A DNA stretch of 43,302 nt from a virus: positions 1 to 43,302 of IMG/VR virus record IMGVR_UViG_3300048589_000082; one strand, given 5' to 3'. Positions 6,787-13,259 of the stretch are shown here, piece by piece. The notes beneath the pieces were generated by a model that did not search any database, was not told where the DNA came from, and saw nothing but the letters and a program-made list of their open reading frames with translations. Position 1 is the first letter of the stretch, and the number at the start of each line of letters is the position of its first letter. The position numbers were made by a program, and so were the translations under genes.

Positions 6787-6968
6787 TTCAGCTTGTCCTC
6801 CATCATTTCGTCGCGGCGCTTTTCATAGAGGTAATCAGCAAGGCCCTCGGCGTAATCCATCGCTGCAACGCAGGTTTCGCATTCCTCATTGAAGCGGTTC
6901 GATCCGCATTCGGGGCATTCGCCATCGTAGGGCGTGGCGAGTTTCCAAGCGTCATATCCGCGTATCAT
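6783..6968 (-). CDS. RGYD-family small zinc-type protein
   Basis: The protein has 61 residues. The start MIRGYDAWKLATP and the end DYLYEKRRDE are shared with the gene at 1300-1530. It carries CPEC and CETC, enough for one zinc site. Overlaps of four bases with both neighbours support the start and stop. It is a shorter paralogue lacking the glycine-rich zinc repeat. Function unknown. Confidence 0.75.
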   Translation of the reverse strand: MIRGYDAWKLATPYDGECPECGSNRFNEECETCVAAMDYAEGLADYLYEKRRDEMMEDKLK

Positions 6969-7204
6969 TTCAGCCTCCGTGCTTCATCCGCGTCGGCCAT
7001 GCTTTTCAGCTTGCGCGCCAGTGCGGTGTCAAAACGCTGGCTGTCGATCCACGCTTCTTCCGCCTTGTTCGCGTAAATCTCGCGCCAGTCGGCGCTTACA
7101 TCCGCGAGGATGAGCGCGAGTTGTTCCGGCGATGGGCAGTAATCCGCGATTGCATCCAGAATTGACTCGTGAAGGGTGCTTTCGTCTTTCGGCGTCATAA
7201 GCAT
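6965..7204 (-). CDS. Hypothetical protein, first gene after the terminator-like hairpins
   Basis: The protein has 79 residues, mostly helical and acidic, with WREIYANKAEEAWIDSQRF near the middle. The ATG at 7204 has a perfect AGGAGG site five bases upstream, stronger than most in this operon. That fits a gene that restarts translation after the 160-base hairpin-rich gap. Function unknown. Confidence 0.75.
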   Translation of the reverse strand: MLMTPKDESTLHESILDAIADYCPSPEQLALILADVSADWREIYANKAEEAWIDSQRFDTALARKLKSMADADEARRLK

Positions 7205-7224
7205 TTCGGCCTCCTGTGTTCAAA

Positions 7225-7261
7225 CCGGGGCGGGCGCTTCCCGGCGTTAACCCCGCCCCGG
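7225..7261. other. GC-rich 10-bp inverted repeat
   Basis: CCGGGGCGGG (7225-7234) and CCCGCCCCGG (7252-7261) form a perfect 10-bp stem with a 17-base loop, between the terminator-like hairpin at 7292-7319 and the ribosome site of the gene at 7204. It could stall polymerase or protect an mRNA 5' end. Confidence 0.6.
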
Positions 7262-7285
7262 CATCGCCCACCACGGGCGAATCTC

Positions 7286-7319
7286 GAAAAGCCCCGCCCG
7301 ATCATCAAACCGGGCGGGG
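7286..7319 (-). terminator. Intrinsic terminator, leftward
   Basis: On the minus strand a 9-bp perfect stem (CCCCGCCCG with CGGGCGGGG, loop of 10) is followed by GCTTTTCG. It lies 44 bases after the stop at 7363 and should end or attenuate transcripts from the leftward promoter. The short U-run suggests partial read-through to the recombination genes. Confidence 0.7.
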
Positions 7320-7362
7320 AAGGTGCCGCCGCGCACGTCACAGATTGCGGCGGGGGAGGAAG

Positions 7363-7695
7363 TCATTCGCTCGCCTCATCGGCTTCTGCTTCGATCTTGC
7401 TAACCGTCTCGGCGCCGAGAACGCCGAGGCATTCGGGGCGATCCAGAAACCGGATTTCGTCGCCGTCCTCGACCGTCGCGCCGATCATGTGATGAATGTC
7501 GCAGAGGAAGGTGGTTTCGCGGAACTTCCCATTCCCGAGCGGGCGACGGATTGTGCCTTCCTCGTAGCTGATACGGAACAGCGCCTCGGCATATTCGCCG
7601 CGCTCGTTCGCCGGGTCTGTCGCGGCCTGCCAGGTATCCGTGATGTTCCGTGCCGCATCGGCAACGGGCGGGAATGTGTGGCGGGTATGGATCAT
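7363..7695 (-). CDS. Hypothetical protein downstream of the repeat proteins
   Basis: The protein has 110 residues from the ATG at 7695, one base past the stop of the upstream gene. The extended frame reaching back into the repeat region is an artefact. Segments such as ISYEEGTIRRPLGNGKF and TVEDGDEIRFLDRPECLGVLG suggest a small beta-rich fold. Function unknown. Confidence 0.7.
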   Translation of the reverse strand: MIHTRHTFPPVADAARNITDTWQAATDPANERGEYAEALFRISYEEGTIRRPLGNGKFRETTFLCDIHHMIGATVEDGDEIRFLDRPECLGVLGAETVSKIEAEADEASE

Positions 7696-7696
7696 G

Positions 7697-8632
7697 TCAC
7701 GCCTCCACCAGCTTGCCGCCTTCGCAGCGATACCAGACGCCGGCCTTGATGCCGCCGACGCCCGTTGTTCCGCAGGCGATGGATTTTCGGGTGTATTTTC
7801 CGTCGTCCCAAACGAGTTCGCGGGCAAACAGGTCAACGCCGTCAATCTCGCCACGAACGCGCCCATAAAACCCCGTCGCCATGGCACATGACGATTCTCC
7901 CGATGCGGTAGCCGCGCCATGAAGGCCCGATGCGGTAGCCGCGCCCCGATCACCAGATGCGGTAGCCGCGCCCTGATAGCCCGATGCGGTAGCCGCGCCC
8001 TGAAGGCCCGATGCGGTCGCCGCGCCATGATAGCCCGATGCGGTAGCCGCGCCCCAATCGCCAGATGCGGTAGCCGCGCCCAAATCGCCAGATGCGGTAG
8101 CCGCGCCCAAATCGCCAGATGCGGTAGCCGCGCCATGAAGGCCCGATGCGGTCGCCGCGCCCTGATAGCCCGATGCGGTAGCCGCGCCCCAATCGCCCGA
8201 TGCGGTAGCCGCGCCCTGATAGCCCGATGCGGTAGCCGCGCCCTGAAGGCCCGATGCGGTAGCCGCGCCCTGATAGCCCGATGCGGTTAAACCCTCTTGA
8301 CAAGAGCGATCAATCACCCACTTGACCGCTTCCGCCACCAGATCGGAAAGGCCGATCTCCCGCGTGACTGTCAGGGTTTCAGCGGCGATCTTGTCGCCTT
8401 CGCGCATCGTTTTGCCGGCAACCTCAACCACGCAGAATCTTGATCTGGCCGGCGGGTAATAGCCGAATACGGAAAGTGGATGCTGATCCTCGGGGATGGC
8501 GTGAAATCCGTTCCCACACAGGATGATCTCTCCATCGGCGTGGTAGGTCTTGCCAACCTCAAACTGAAACCCGCGACATTGCAGATTTGCATCAAAGCCC
8601 TTGATCGCGCGAATTTTGGTTTCTGCGGTCAT
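7697..8632 (-). CDS. DUF7666-like protein with nonapeptide repeat
   Basis: The protein has 311 residues. The N-terminal 100 residues (IKGFDANLQCRGFQFEVGKTY, then CGNGFHAI and VVEV) match a small domain of phage proteins now called DUF7666. Residues 117-242 are 14 copies of a nine-residue unit ASGxxGAAT, where xx is YQ, LQ, DW, DL, LH, YH or DR. Regular Ala/Gly/Thr/Ser spacing suggests a flat beta-solenoid (inference). A short C-terminal domain (ARELVWDDGKYTRKSIACGTT) follows. The start at 8632 is preferred because it precedes the conserved domain closely. Role unknown. Confidence 0.8.
   Translation of the reverse strand: MTAETKIRAIKGFDANLQCRGFQFEVGKTYHADGEIILCGNGFHAIPEDQHPLSVFGYYPPARSRFCVVEVAGKTMREGDKIAAETLTVTREIGLSDLVAEAVKWVIDRSCQEGLTASGYQGAATASGLQGAATASGYQGAATASGDWGAATASGYQGAATASGLHGAATASGDLGAATASGDLGAATASGDWGAATASGYHGAATASGLQGAATASGYQGAATASGDRGAATASGLHGAATASGESSCAMATGFYGRVRGEIDGVDLFARELVWDDGKYTRKSIACGTTGVGGIKAGVWYRCEGGKLVEA
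7908..8285. repeat. 27-bp tandem repeat, 14 copies
   Basis: Direct tandem repeats of 27 bases built around gatgcggtagccgcgcc encode the nonapeptides of the protein at 7697-8632. The units differ mainly at the two variable codons, so copy number and content can shift by slippage or unequal recombination without breaking the frame. Confidence 0.9.
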
Positions 8633-8642
8633 GTCAGCGCTC

Positions 8643-9644
8643 CTAGTAGGCTTCCGCTTCATCGCGGGTGATGAAAAAATGAATCCCGCCCGCGCACTCC
8701 TCCCACCTGTCCTCCCACCACTCGTGACAGGTGACGCGCTGACCGACGCGATATTTCGTCATGCCGTCGTGCCTGGATATCCCGGCTTCGGCGCCGATGA
8801 CCTCGGCCACGTCGGCGTATTCGGCGCGACACTTGCGGCCAGTGGCGTTGCTGCGACGCGCTTCTGCGGGAATGATCAGCTTGACGATTACGTTGTCACG
8901 GCACTTTTTCCAGCCGACGATCTGCCCCTCTGGAACGATCACGGTTTGCGCGCTGGCGAAGGCTGGGATGTCTTTGGCCCCGCTCAGGTTGGCCTCGCTC
9001 AGGTCGGCCCCGCGCAGGATGGCCACGCTCAGGTTGGCCTCGCTCAGGTCGGCCCCGCGCAGGATGGCCCCGCGCAGGTCGGCCCCGCTCAGGTTGGCCC
9101 CGCTCAGGTTGGCATCGCTCAGGTTGGCCCCGCTCAGGTCGGCCCCGCGCAGGATGGCCCCGCTCAGGTCGGCCCCGCGCAGGATGGCCCCGCGCAGGTC
9201 GGCCTCGCTCAGGTCGGCCCCGCGCAGGTCGGCCTCGCTCAGGTCGGCCTCGCTCAGGTCGGCCCCGCTCAGGTTGGCCACGCTCAGGTTGGCCCCGCTC
9301 AGGTCGGCCCCGCTCAGGTCGGCCTCGCGCAGGTCGGCCCCGCGCAGGATGGCCTCGCTCAGGTTGGCCTCGCTCAGGTCGGCCCCGCGCAGGATGGCCC
9401 CGCGCAGGATGGCCCCGCGCAGGATGGCCACGCTCAGGTTGGCCTCGCTCAGGTCGGCCCCGCGCAGGATGGCCACGCTCAGGTTGGCCTCGCTCAGGTC
9501 GGCCCCGCGCAGGATGGCCCCCGTCATGGCCGCCCATATCACGGCCGAGCCGATCTTGACCGACGCGGGCGCATCCTCTGCGCAGGCGATTTCTGCGGTG
9601 AACTGCACGGCGCCCGTGTAGCGGTTGCGAATGTCGAATTGCAT
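8643..9644 (-). CDS. Pentapeptide-repeat protein
   Basis: The protein has 333 residues. It starts at the ATG at 9644, with GGAGG six bases upstream and a good promoter beyond it. Residues 40-223 hold about 36 pentapeptides of the A(D/N/I)L(S/R)(G/E/V) type, which fold as a right-handed quadrilateral beta-helix (known of the family). The roughly 110-residue C-terminal part with a [17 protein letters not shown] segment resembles DUF5758 found on other phage pentapeptide proteins. Some pentapeptide proteins mimic DNA and bind gyrase, but that is not shown here. As the first gene from the leftward promoter it would be made at once after infection. Confidence 0.88.
   Translation of the reverse strand: MQFDIRNRYTGAVQFTAEIACAEDAPASVKIGSAVIWAAMTGAILRGADLSEANLSVAILRGADLSEANLSVAILRGAILRGAILRGADLSEANLSEAILRGADLREADLSGADLSGANLSVANLSGADLSEADLSEADLRGADLSEADLRGAILRGADLSGAILRGADLSGANLSDANLSGANLSGADLRGAILRGADLSEANLSVAILRGADLSEANLSGAKDIPAFASAQTVIVPEGQIVGWKKCRDNVIVKLIIPAEARRSNATGRKCRAEYADVAEVIGAEAGISRHDGMTKYRVGQRVTCHEWWEDRWEECAGGIHFFITRDEAEAY
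8976..9527. repeat. 15-bp tandem repeat encoding pentapeptides
   Basis: About 36 units of 15 bases (caggtcggcctcgct type) encode the pentapeptide helix. High base identity among units suggests recent expansion. Confidence 0.9.
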
Positions 9645-9667
9645 GGCGTTCCTCCGTTTGTGATGAC

Positions 9668-9697
9668 ACCATAAAGTGCCAATCGGCAGCATGTCAA
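9668..9697 (-). promoter_or_regulatory. Leftward early promoter
   Basis: On the minus strand TTGACA (plus 9692-9697) and TATGGT (plus 9668-9673) are separated by 18 bases. The palindrome TGCCGATTGGCA lies inside the spacer at 9677-9688, so a bound regulator would block polymerase. It feeds the pentapeptide gene and probably the whole leftward operon. Confidence 0.7.
9677..9688. promoter_or_regulatory. Operator O1
   Basis: TGCCAATCGGCA, a near-perfect palindrome, sits in the spacer of the leftward promoter. It is the exact reverse complement of the operator at 9823-9834. Confidence 0.7.
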
Positions 9698-9705
9698 GCA
9701 CAAAG

Positions 9706-9717
9706 TGACAACCGGCA
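9706..9717. promoter_or_regulatory. Operator O2, degenerate copy
   Basis: TGACAACCGGCA, within a larger direct repeat with O1 (AAAGTGcCAAtCGGCA against AAAGTGaCAAcCGGCA), starts 29 bases from O1 and lies just upstream of the -35 of the leftward promoter. Confidence 0.6.
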
Positions 9718-9809
9718 TCATGCGGGCTTTTAGCGTATCACCGAAGCTTCAGCTCATACCCGCGCTATAAACACTGTTTTTCTCCATCCGCAAAACGGTC
9801 CTTTGGCAC

Positions 9810-9838
9810 TTGACACGGCGGGTGCCGATTGGCACAAT
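9810..9838 (+). promoter_or_regulatory. Rightward early promoter, likely leaderless start
   Basis: TTGACA (9810-9815) and CACAAT (9833-9838) are 17 bases apart. The start of transcription is expected at about 9844-9846, which is the ATG of the regulator gene. This promoter should drive the rightward early operon. Confidence 0.7.
9823..9834. promoter_or_regulatory. Operator O3
   Basis: TGCCGATTGGCA, within a perfect-armed GTGCC-GATT-GGCAC, overlaps the spacer and -10 of the rightward promoter. A further half site, TTGGCACTT, is at 9804-9812. Confidence 0.7.
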
Positions 9839-9843
9839 GAGGC

Positions 9844-10050
9844 ATGGGGAACGCACACGACTTCTTCGCCCGCGTCGAGCGCTTCTGCGCAGATCAAGGG
9901 ATTTCACCGGCCACCCTCTGTGGGCGGGCTACGGGAAACGCGCGGCTTTTCGGGCGCATGAAGCGCCGCGCCGCACAACTTCAGCAGGACATGGAGAGGA
10001 TAGATCGGTGCATGGCATCAGCCTCCGATGGTGGCGCAGATGCCCGGTAA
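9844..10050 (+). CDS. Cro-like helix-turn-helix regulator
   Basis: The protein has 68 residues. The order HDFFARVERFCADQGISPATLCGRATG, then RMKRRAAQLQQDMERI and RCMA, follows a known pattern of small phage and alphaproteobacterial HTH proteins of the type ...RVERFC...ISxxxLGRxAxxD...L..G....V..RV..FM. The helix-turn-helix is about residues 20-42. No ribosome site is visible and the promoter places the start of the transcript on the ATG, so a leaderless mRNA is likely. It is the natural candidate to bind O1-O3 and switch the two early promoters. Confidence 0.75.
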   Translation: MGNAHDFFARVERFCADQGISPATLCGRATGNARLFGRMKRRAAQLQQDMERIDRCMASASDGGADAR

Positions 10051-10162
10051 ATTTCTTGCCCGTGCACAATCATGCGCCTTTGCGGCGATTGTTGCAAGTA
10101 TGGTTTTTGATACCGCGCGCGCCGATGAAATCTTCGAGGCTTCGGAGGTTCCGCTTGGATAA
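10040..10162 (+). CDS. 40-residue peptide with signal sequence
   Basis: The ATG at 10040 overlaps the end of the regulator gene by 11 bases, and the frame closes just before the methyltransferase. Residues 1-28 look like a signal peptide (basic start, hydrophobic FAAIVASMVF, ARA-DE cleavage), leaving a mature acidic peptide of about 12 residues. If real it would be an exported micropeptide. It may instead be a chance frame. Confidence 0.4.
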   Translation: MPGKFLARAQSCAFAAIVASMVFDTARADEIFEASEVPLG

Positions 10163-10850
10163 GTTGCGCGTCCTTGACCTTTTCAGCGGGATTGGCGGGT
10201 TTTCTCTCGGCCTCGAAAGAACCGGCGGCTTCGAGACCGTCGCCTTCTGCGAGATTGAGGAGTGTCCCCGCCGCGTGTTGTCAAAACACTGGCCGGGGGT
10301 TCCGATTTACCATGACGTGCGAGAACTCACAAAAGACGTTCTGGACCGAGGCGGAATTGCCGTTGATGTCATCACCGGGGGGTTCCCGTGCCAGAGATTC
10401 AGCAGCGCGGCTAGAGGAAGAAACAATGCGCCCGACCTATGGCCGGAAATGGCGCGTTTGGTATCTGAAATCAAACCGAGATACATCATTGCCGAAAACG
10501 TCAAACGCGATCCTATTGAGAGAGCCGCCGCTCATGCGACCAGCATGGGGATGCAGTGTGACGTGGTATGTATACCTGCGGATGAAGTCGGGGCTGACAC
10601 TGAGCGAGTGCGTTGGTGGGCGATTGCACACCCCCACGACGAAGGCAAATTTCCGCGCGCCCTCGATGCAGAAGTGGCCAAGCTGCCGGCGCTATTCGCT
10701 GGCGTTTGGGGAGCGGAAAATTACCGGGCCGCTATTCGCCTATCTGATGGGATACCCGATAGAATGGGCGCAGTTGCCGCATTCGGAAACGCCGTCGTCC
10801 CGCAAATCCCCGAGCTGATCGGCCGCGCCATCCTGGAGGCAGCCGAATGA
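10155..10850 (+). CDS. C5-cytosine DNA methyltransferase
   Basis: The protein has 231 residues from a TTG at 10155, chosen because GGAGG lies six bases upstream; the longer upstream frame runs through the regulator gene. Motifs in order: I (DLFSGIGG, residues 8-15), IV with catalytic Cys79 (GGFPCQ), VI (ENV, 114-116), VIII (ERVRWW, 150-155), X (GNAV, 211-214). It transfers methyl from S-adenosylmethionine to C5 of cytosine. The target-recognition part between VIII and X is only about 50 residues, so the enzyme is small for the family. No matching restriction enzyme is near, so it is most likely a solitary masking enzyme. Confidence 0.92.
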   Translation: MDKLRVLDLFSGIGGFSLGLERTGGFETVAFCEIEECPRRVLSKHWPGVPIYHDVRELTKDVLDRGGIAVDVITGGFPCQRFSSAARGRNNAPDLWPEMARLVSEIKPRYIIAENVKRDPIERAAAHATSMGMQCDVVCIPADEVGADTERVRWWAIAHPHDEGKFPRALDAEVAKLPALFAGVWGAENYRAAIRLSDGIPDRMGAVAAFGNAVVPQIPELIGRAILEAAE

Positions 10851-11131
10851 GACGCGCCGCCGTTGACGCCAATCAAGCCGAGATCGTCAAGGCCCTCCGC
10901 AAGGTCGGCGCGACCGTCCAGCCGCTTCACAGGGTCGGCCAGGGGTGCCCGGATTTGGCCGTGGGGCATCGCGGAGTCAATCACTTTATCGAGGTCAAGG
11001 ACGGCTCCAAGCCGCCGAGCGCTCGCGGTCTGACCGACGCGCAATTCCGGTGGCATTCGCTTTGGGCCGGACAGGTCTCAATCGCGGAAAGCGTTGATGA
11101 CGCGCTGAGAATAATCGGAGTGATCGAATGA
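10847..11131 (+). CDS. PD-(D/E)XK (VRR-NUC-like) nuclease
   Basis: The protein has 94 residues and overlaps the methyltransferase by ATGA. GCPDLAVG (residues 33-40) followed by FIEVKDG (about 47-53) gives the PD...ExK active site of the restriction-enzyme-like nuclease fold. The small size fits stand-alone VRR-NUC or Holliday junction resolvase-like phage enzymes. Likely roles are cutting branched DNA or assisting packaging. It is not a convincing restriction partner for the methyltransferase because no recognition domain is present. Confidence 0.8.
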   Translation: MRRAAVDANQAEIVKALRKVGATVQPLHRVGQGCPDLAVGHRGVNHFIEVKDGSKPPSARGLTDAQFRWHSLWAGQVSIAESVDDALRIIGVIE

Positions 11132-11316
11132 AAAAGATGCGTTCGGGTTCAACTCGCGCCGATGCGGAGTTACTGGCCGAAAAGATCAGGGCTTTCTGGT
11201 CCAAGCGCGGCGTTGAAGTCACAGCCAGCGTTGTGAAGTCGTCGGCCCATGATGGCGCGGTTTGGGAAATCGAAAGCGACCTGATTAACGGACTGCCGAG
11301 AAAGGGCAAGAAATGA
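11128..11316 (+). CDS. Small basic hypothetical protein
   Basis: The protein has 62 residues and is coupled to the nuclease (ATGA) and to the next gene. RADAELLAEKIRAFWSKRG followed by VTASVV and WEIESDLINGLP suggests a helix plus beta hairpin. It carries many Lys/Arg, so nucleic-acid contact is possible. Function unknown. Confidence 0.75.
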   Translation: MKKMRSGSTRADAELLAEKIRAFWSKRGVEVTASVVKSSAHDGAVWEIESDLINGLPRKGKK

Positions 11317-11507
11317 TCTGCTACAAAGACATGACCTTTTGCAGTTCCGACTGCACCATGACTTCATGCCATCGTTATTGGGATGAAACAAAAAACGCCG
11401 CCGCGCAAAAGTGGTGGGGCAAGCCCGGTGCGCCGGTGGCGTTTTCTGACTTTTCCGATTGTTGTGCCGGATACACAAAGCCGATTGCCGAGGAGGGCAA
11501 GCAATGA
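11313..11507 (+). CDS. Cys-rich small protein, probable zinc binder
   Basis: The protein has 64 residues. MICYKDMTFCSSDC...C near the start supplies four cysteines (3, 10, 14, 19) plus His20, and FSDFSDCC is near residue 50. The ICYKDMTFC start and AFSDFSDCC segment occur in small proteins of many phages from GC-rich Proteobacteria. The order just before SSB suggests a replication accessory role, which is inference. Confidence 0.75.
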   Translation: MICYKDMTFCSSDCTMTSCHRYWDETKNAAAQKWWGKPGAPVAFSDFSDCCAGYTKPIAEEGKQ

Positions 11508-11866
11508 AACAGATCACGATTGCTGGCGGAATTGGCAAGGATGCCGTTATTCGCCGCACAAATGACGGAGACGCGATTACCGGATTCAGCGTCGGCGTAA
11601 ATGACGGATACGGCGACAAGAAACGCACGATCTGGTTTGATTGCTCCATTTTCGGAAAGCGCGGCGAAAAGCTGGCCGATTATCTGACAAAAGGATCGCG
11701 CGTCGTTGTTTCCGGCGAGTTCGGAACGCGGGAATACGAGGGCAAGACCTATTTCACCGTTCGGGTGAATGAAATCGAATTGATGGGGGGCGGCGAGCGG
11801 AAAGAAGAAAGCCGCGTGGATCACAACGCCATCGGGTCAAAGCTGGACGACGAGATTCCATTTTAA
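11504..11866 (+). CDS. ssb: Single-stranded DNA-binding protein
   Basis: The protein has 120 residues from the ATG at 11504, overlapping the upstream stop. The OB-fold region begins ITIAGGIGKDAVIRRTNDGDAITGF and includes FDCSIFGKRGEKLADYLTKGSRVVVSGE, the standard SSB core. The C-terminal tip LDDEIPF is the acidic peptide through which SSB recruits replication and repair proteins. It protects phage single strands and works with the NinB and Rad52-like proteins of the leftward operon. Confidence 0.95.
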   Translation: MKQITIAGGIGKDAVIRRTNDGDAITGFSVGVNDGYGDKKRTIWFDCSIFGKRGEKLADYLTKGSRVVVSGEFGTREYEGKTYFTVRVNEIELMGGGERKEESRVDHNAIGSKLDDEIPF

Positions 11867-11875
11867 GGACAAGAA

Positions 11876-12547
11876 ATGAGCATCGCAATAATGTCATGGG
11901 TGTTTAAGAACGGCCCCCGCGATCCAGGGGAAAGGCTCGTTCTTTTAGCGCTCGCGGATTATTGCGACGACAACGGCGAGTGGGCGCCGAGCATGGCCGG
12001 AATAGCAGAGAAAGCGGGCATGACAGAGCGCGGCGCCAGGGGTGTTGTGCGCCGTCTGGAGGCTGGCGGATGGATCGAGGTCCGCGTTGGAGGAGGGCGC
12101 GGGGGCCGCAGCTTCTACCGCGTTCTGACCGCCGAAAACCCGGAACCAGAAACCCGGAATGAGAAACCCGGAATGAGAAACCCGGAATGTGGCGACACAA
12201 AACCCGGAACGTCACGACACAAAACCCGGAACCGTGCTTCCGCCGAACCATCAGTAACCATCAAGGAACCGTCAAAGAGTAAGGATGCGCGCATCGCGCT
12301 TTGTTCGGTTCTGAGCGAAAAGGTCGCTGACGACTTCATCGCTCACCGCAAGGCGATGCGCAAGCCTCTCACGGCTCGGGCTGCCGAGTTGATCGCCTCC
12401 AGGCTTGCGACATGCAGCGACCCGGACGCGGTGGCGAACCTCTCGATAATGAACGGATGGCAGGGGGTATTTCCAGAGCGCGGGAATGATCCTGTTAAAA
12501 CGTTCTCGCCTAAATTCGACCTGTCCAAATTCGAGGAAACCAGATGA
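11876..12547 (+). CDS. Replication initiator-like HTH protein containing iterons
   Basis: The protein has 223 residues. Residues 20-72 form a winged helix (LVLLALADYC, SMAGIAEKAGMTERGARGVVRRLEAGGWIEV), the HTH_36-type domain of phage replication proteins analogous to lambda O. Residues 87-119 are low-complexity (NPE/KPG/TRN) because they are encoded by six iterons. Residues 130-205 are helical (VADDFIAHRKAMRKPLTARAAELIASRL). As in lambda O, the initiator gene seems to contain the origin it recognises. It lies directly after SSB and before two more replication-type genes. Confidence 0.8.
   Translation: MSIAIMSWVFKNGPRDPGERLVLLALADYCDDNGEWAPSMAGIAEKAGMTERGARGVVRRLEAGGWIEVRVGGGRGGRSFYRVLTAENPEPETRNEKPGMRNPECGDTKPGTSRHKTRNRASAEPSVTIKEPSKSKDARIALCSVLSEKVADDFIAHRKAMRKPLTARAAELIASRLATCSDPDAVANLSIMNGWQGVFPERGNDPVKTFSPKFDLSKFEETR
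12136..12231. repeat. Six iterons, candidate replication origin
   Basis: AAACCCGGAA occurs six times with starts at 12136, 12150, 12164, 12178, 12200 and 12222, that is steps of 14, 14, 14, 22 and 22 bases. The last interval units share a longer 22-base form ending in CGACACA. The array is inside the initiator-like gene, as the lambda origin is inside gene O. Confidence 0.75.
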
Positions 12548-12963
12548 ACCTCAGAACCGCAGAAATCACGCAGGCTTTTACGCGGTGGCTGGATCGTTAT
12601 TCCCCGCCAGCGTCGATCAAAGACAAACCGCAGGCGATGCAGGACGAAGCAGATACGCTTCTTCGCGCTCTAATTCGCAGCGCGCCGGGAACGAATGTTG
12701 GGCAATGGACGGAGCGAGTTTTGGAGCGCGTTTCCGAGAGGATGAAAACGCGGGCATGGCCGACCGTGTTTGAAATTTCCGACGCGGCCAAGAGTTTCAA
12801 CGCCAATGACGGCGCGAGAGAAGATGGTGACAGATCGAAACTGTCGCGCGATCAGTTGTTCCTCCTCAATGACAAGATATTGCCGACCGCCCGCAAATGG
12901 CTCGGCATTCCGGGATTGAAAGAGCATGGGGAAAAGACGCTGGCACATTGGGGGGAGAAATGA
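12544..12963 (+). CDS. Hypothetical replication accessory protein
   Basis: The protein has 139 residues, coupled to the initiator-like gene by ATGA. It is mostly helical, with TRWLDRYSPP near the start and TARKWLGIPGLKEHGEKTLAHW at the end. The position directly after an O-like initiator is where lambda-type phages place a helicase loader, but there is no ATPase motif and the protein is too short for one. A DnaT- or P-like adaptor is possible; this is inference. Confidence 0.7.
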   Translation: MNLRTAEITQAFTRWLDRYSPPASIKDKPQAMQDEADTLLRALIRSAPGTNVGQWTERVLERVSERMKTRAWPTVFEISDAAKSFNANDGAREDGDRSKLSRDQLFLLNDKILPTARKWLGIPGLKEHGEKTLAHWGEK

Positions 12964-13259
12964 CACACCTGACGGAATGCGATGTTTCGCGGGCGCAGGA
13001 AATCTTTGCGATGGTTCCGTGTCGCAAGGAATTGCGGATATTGGAAATCGCGCAAGAAGTGGCAGACGCGACTGGGATTCCCGTCAATCTCATTCTCGGG
13101 AATAGCCGTTTGCCGCATATAGCCCACGCCCGCCAGTTGGCCTATTTCATTGCCTTGAGAAATGATTTCTCGACAGTCGAGATTGGCAGGGCATTCAACA
13201 AGGATCACACGTCAGTAATGCACGGCATTCGCGCAGAATCCATTCGGAGGGGCCAATAA
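12960..13259 (+). CDS. Stand-alone DnaA domain IV-like DNA-binding protein
   Basis: The protein has 99 residues from the ATG at 12960, overlapping the previous stop. Residues 26-90 match the DnaA C-terminal domain: ILEIAQEVADATGI, RQLAYFIALRNDFSTVEIGRAF, then the signature KDHTSVMHG (81-89; DHTTVLHA in DnaA), which contacts the DnaA box. No ATPase domain is present. It could bind DnaA boxes in the phage or host origin, to recruit or to block DnaA. One perfect TTATCCACA is at 6047-6055, but no cluster was seen. Confidence 0.85.
   Translation: MTHLTECDVSRAQEIFAMVPCRKELRILEIAQEVADATGIPVNLILGNSRLPHIAHARQLAYFIALRNDFSTVEIGRAFNKDHTSVMHGIRAESIRRGQ

Noticed and set aside
7908-8285. CRISPR-like array
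   Set aside because: The 27-base units are contiguous, have no spacers, and encode in-frame nonapeptides.
8601-9674. 357-residue rightward frame with AQVGPAQ repeats
   Set aside because: It is the complement of the pentapeptide-repeat gene; the repeat pattern is forced by the 15-bp units.
9810-10154. Longer methyltransferase starting at 9810
   Set aside because: The extension runs through the regulator gene and promoter in another frame and has no family similarity; the TTG at 10155 has an ideal ribosome site.
10155-11131. Restriction-modification pair (C5 methyltransferase plus nuclease)
   Set aside because: The adjacent 94-residue nuclease has no target-recognition domain and fits VRR-NUC/resolvase-like phage enzymes better.
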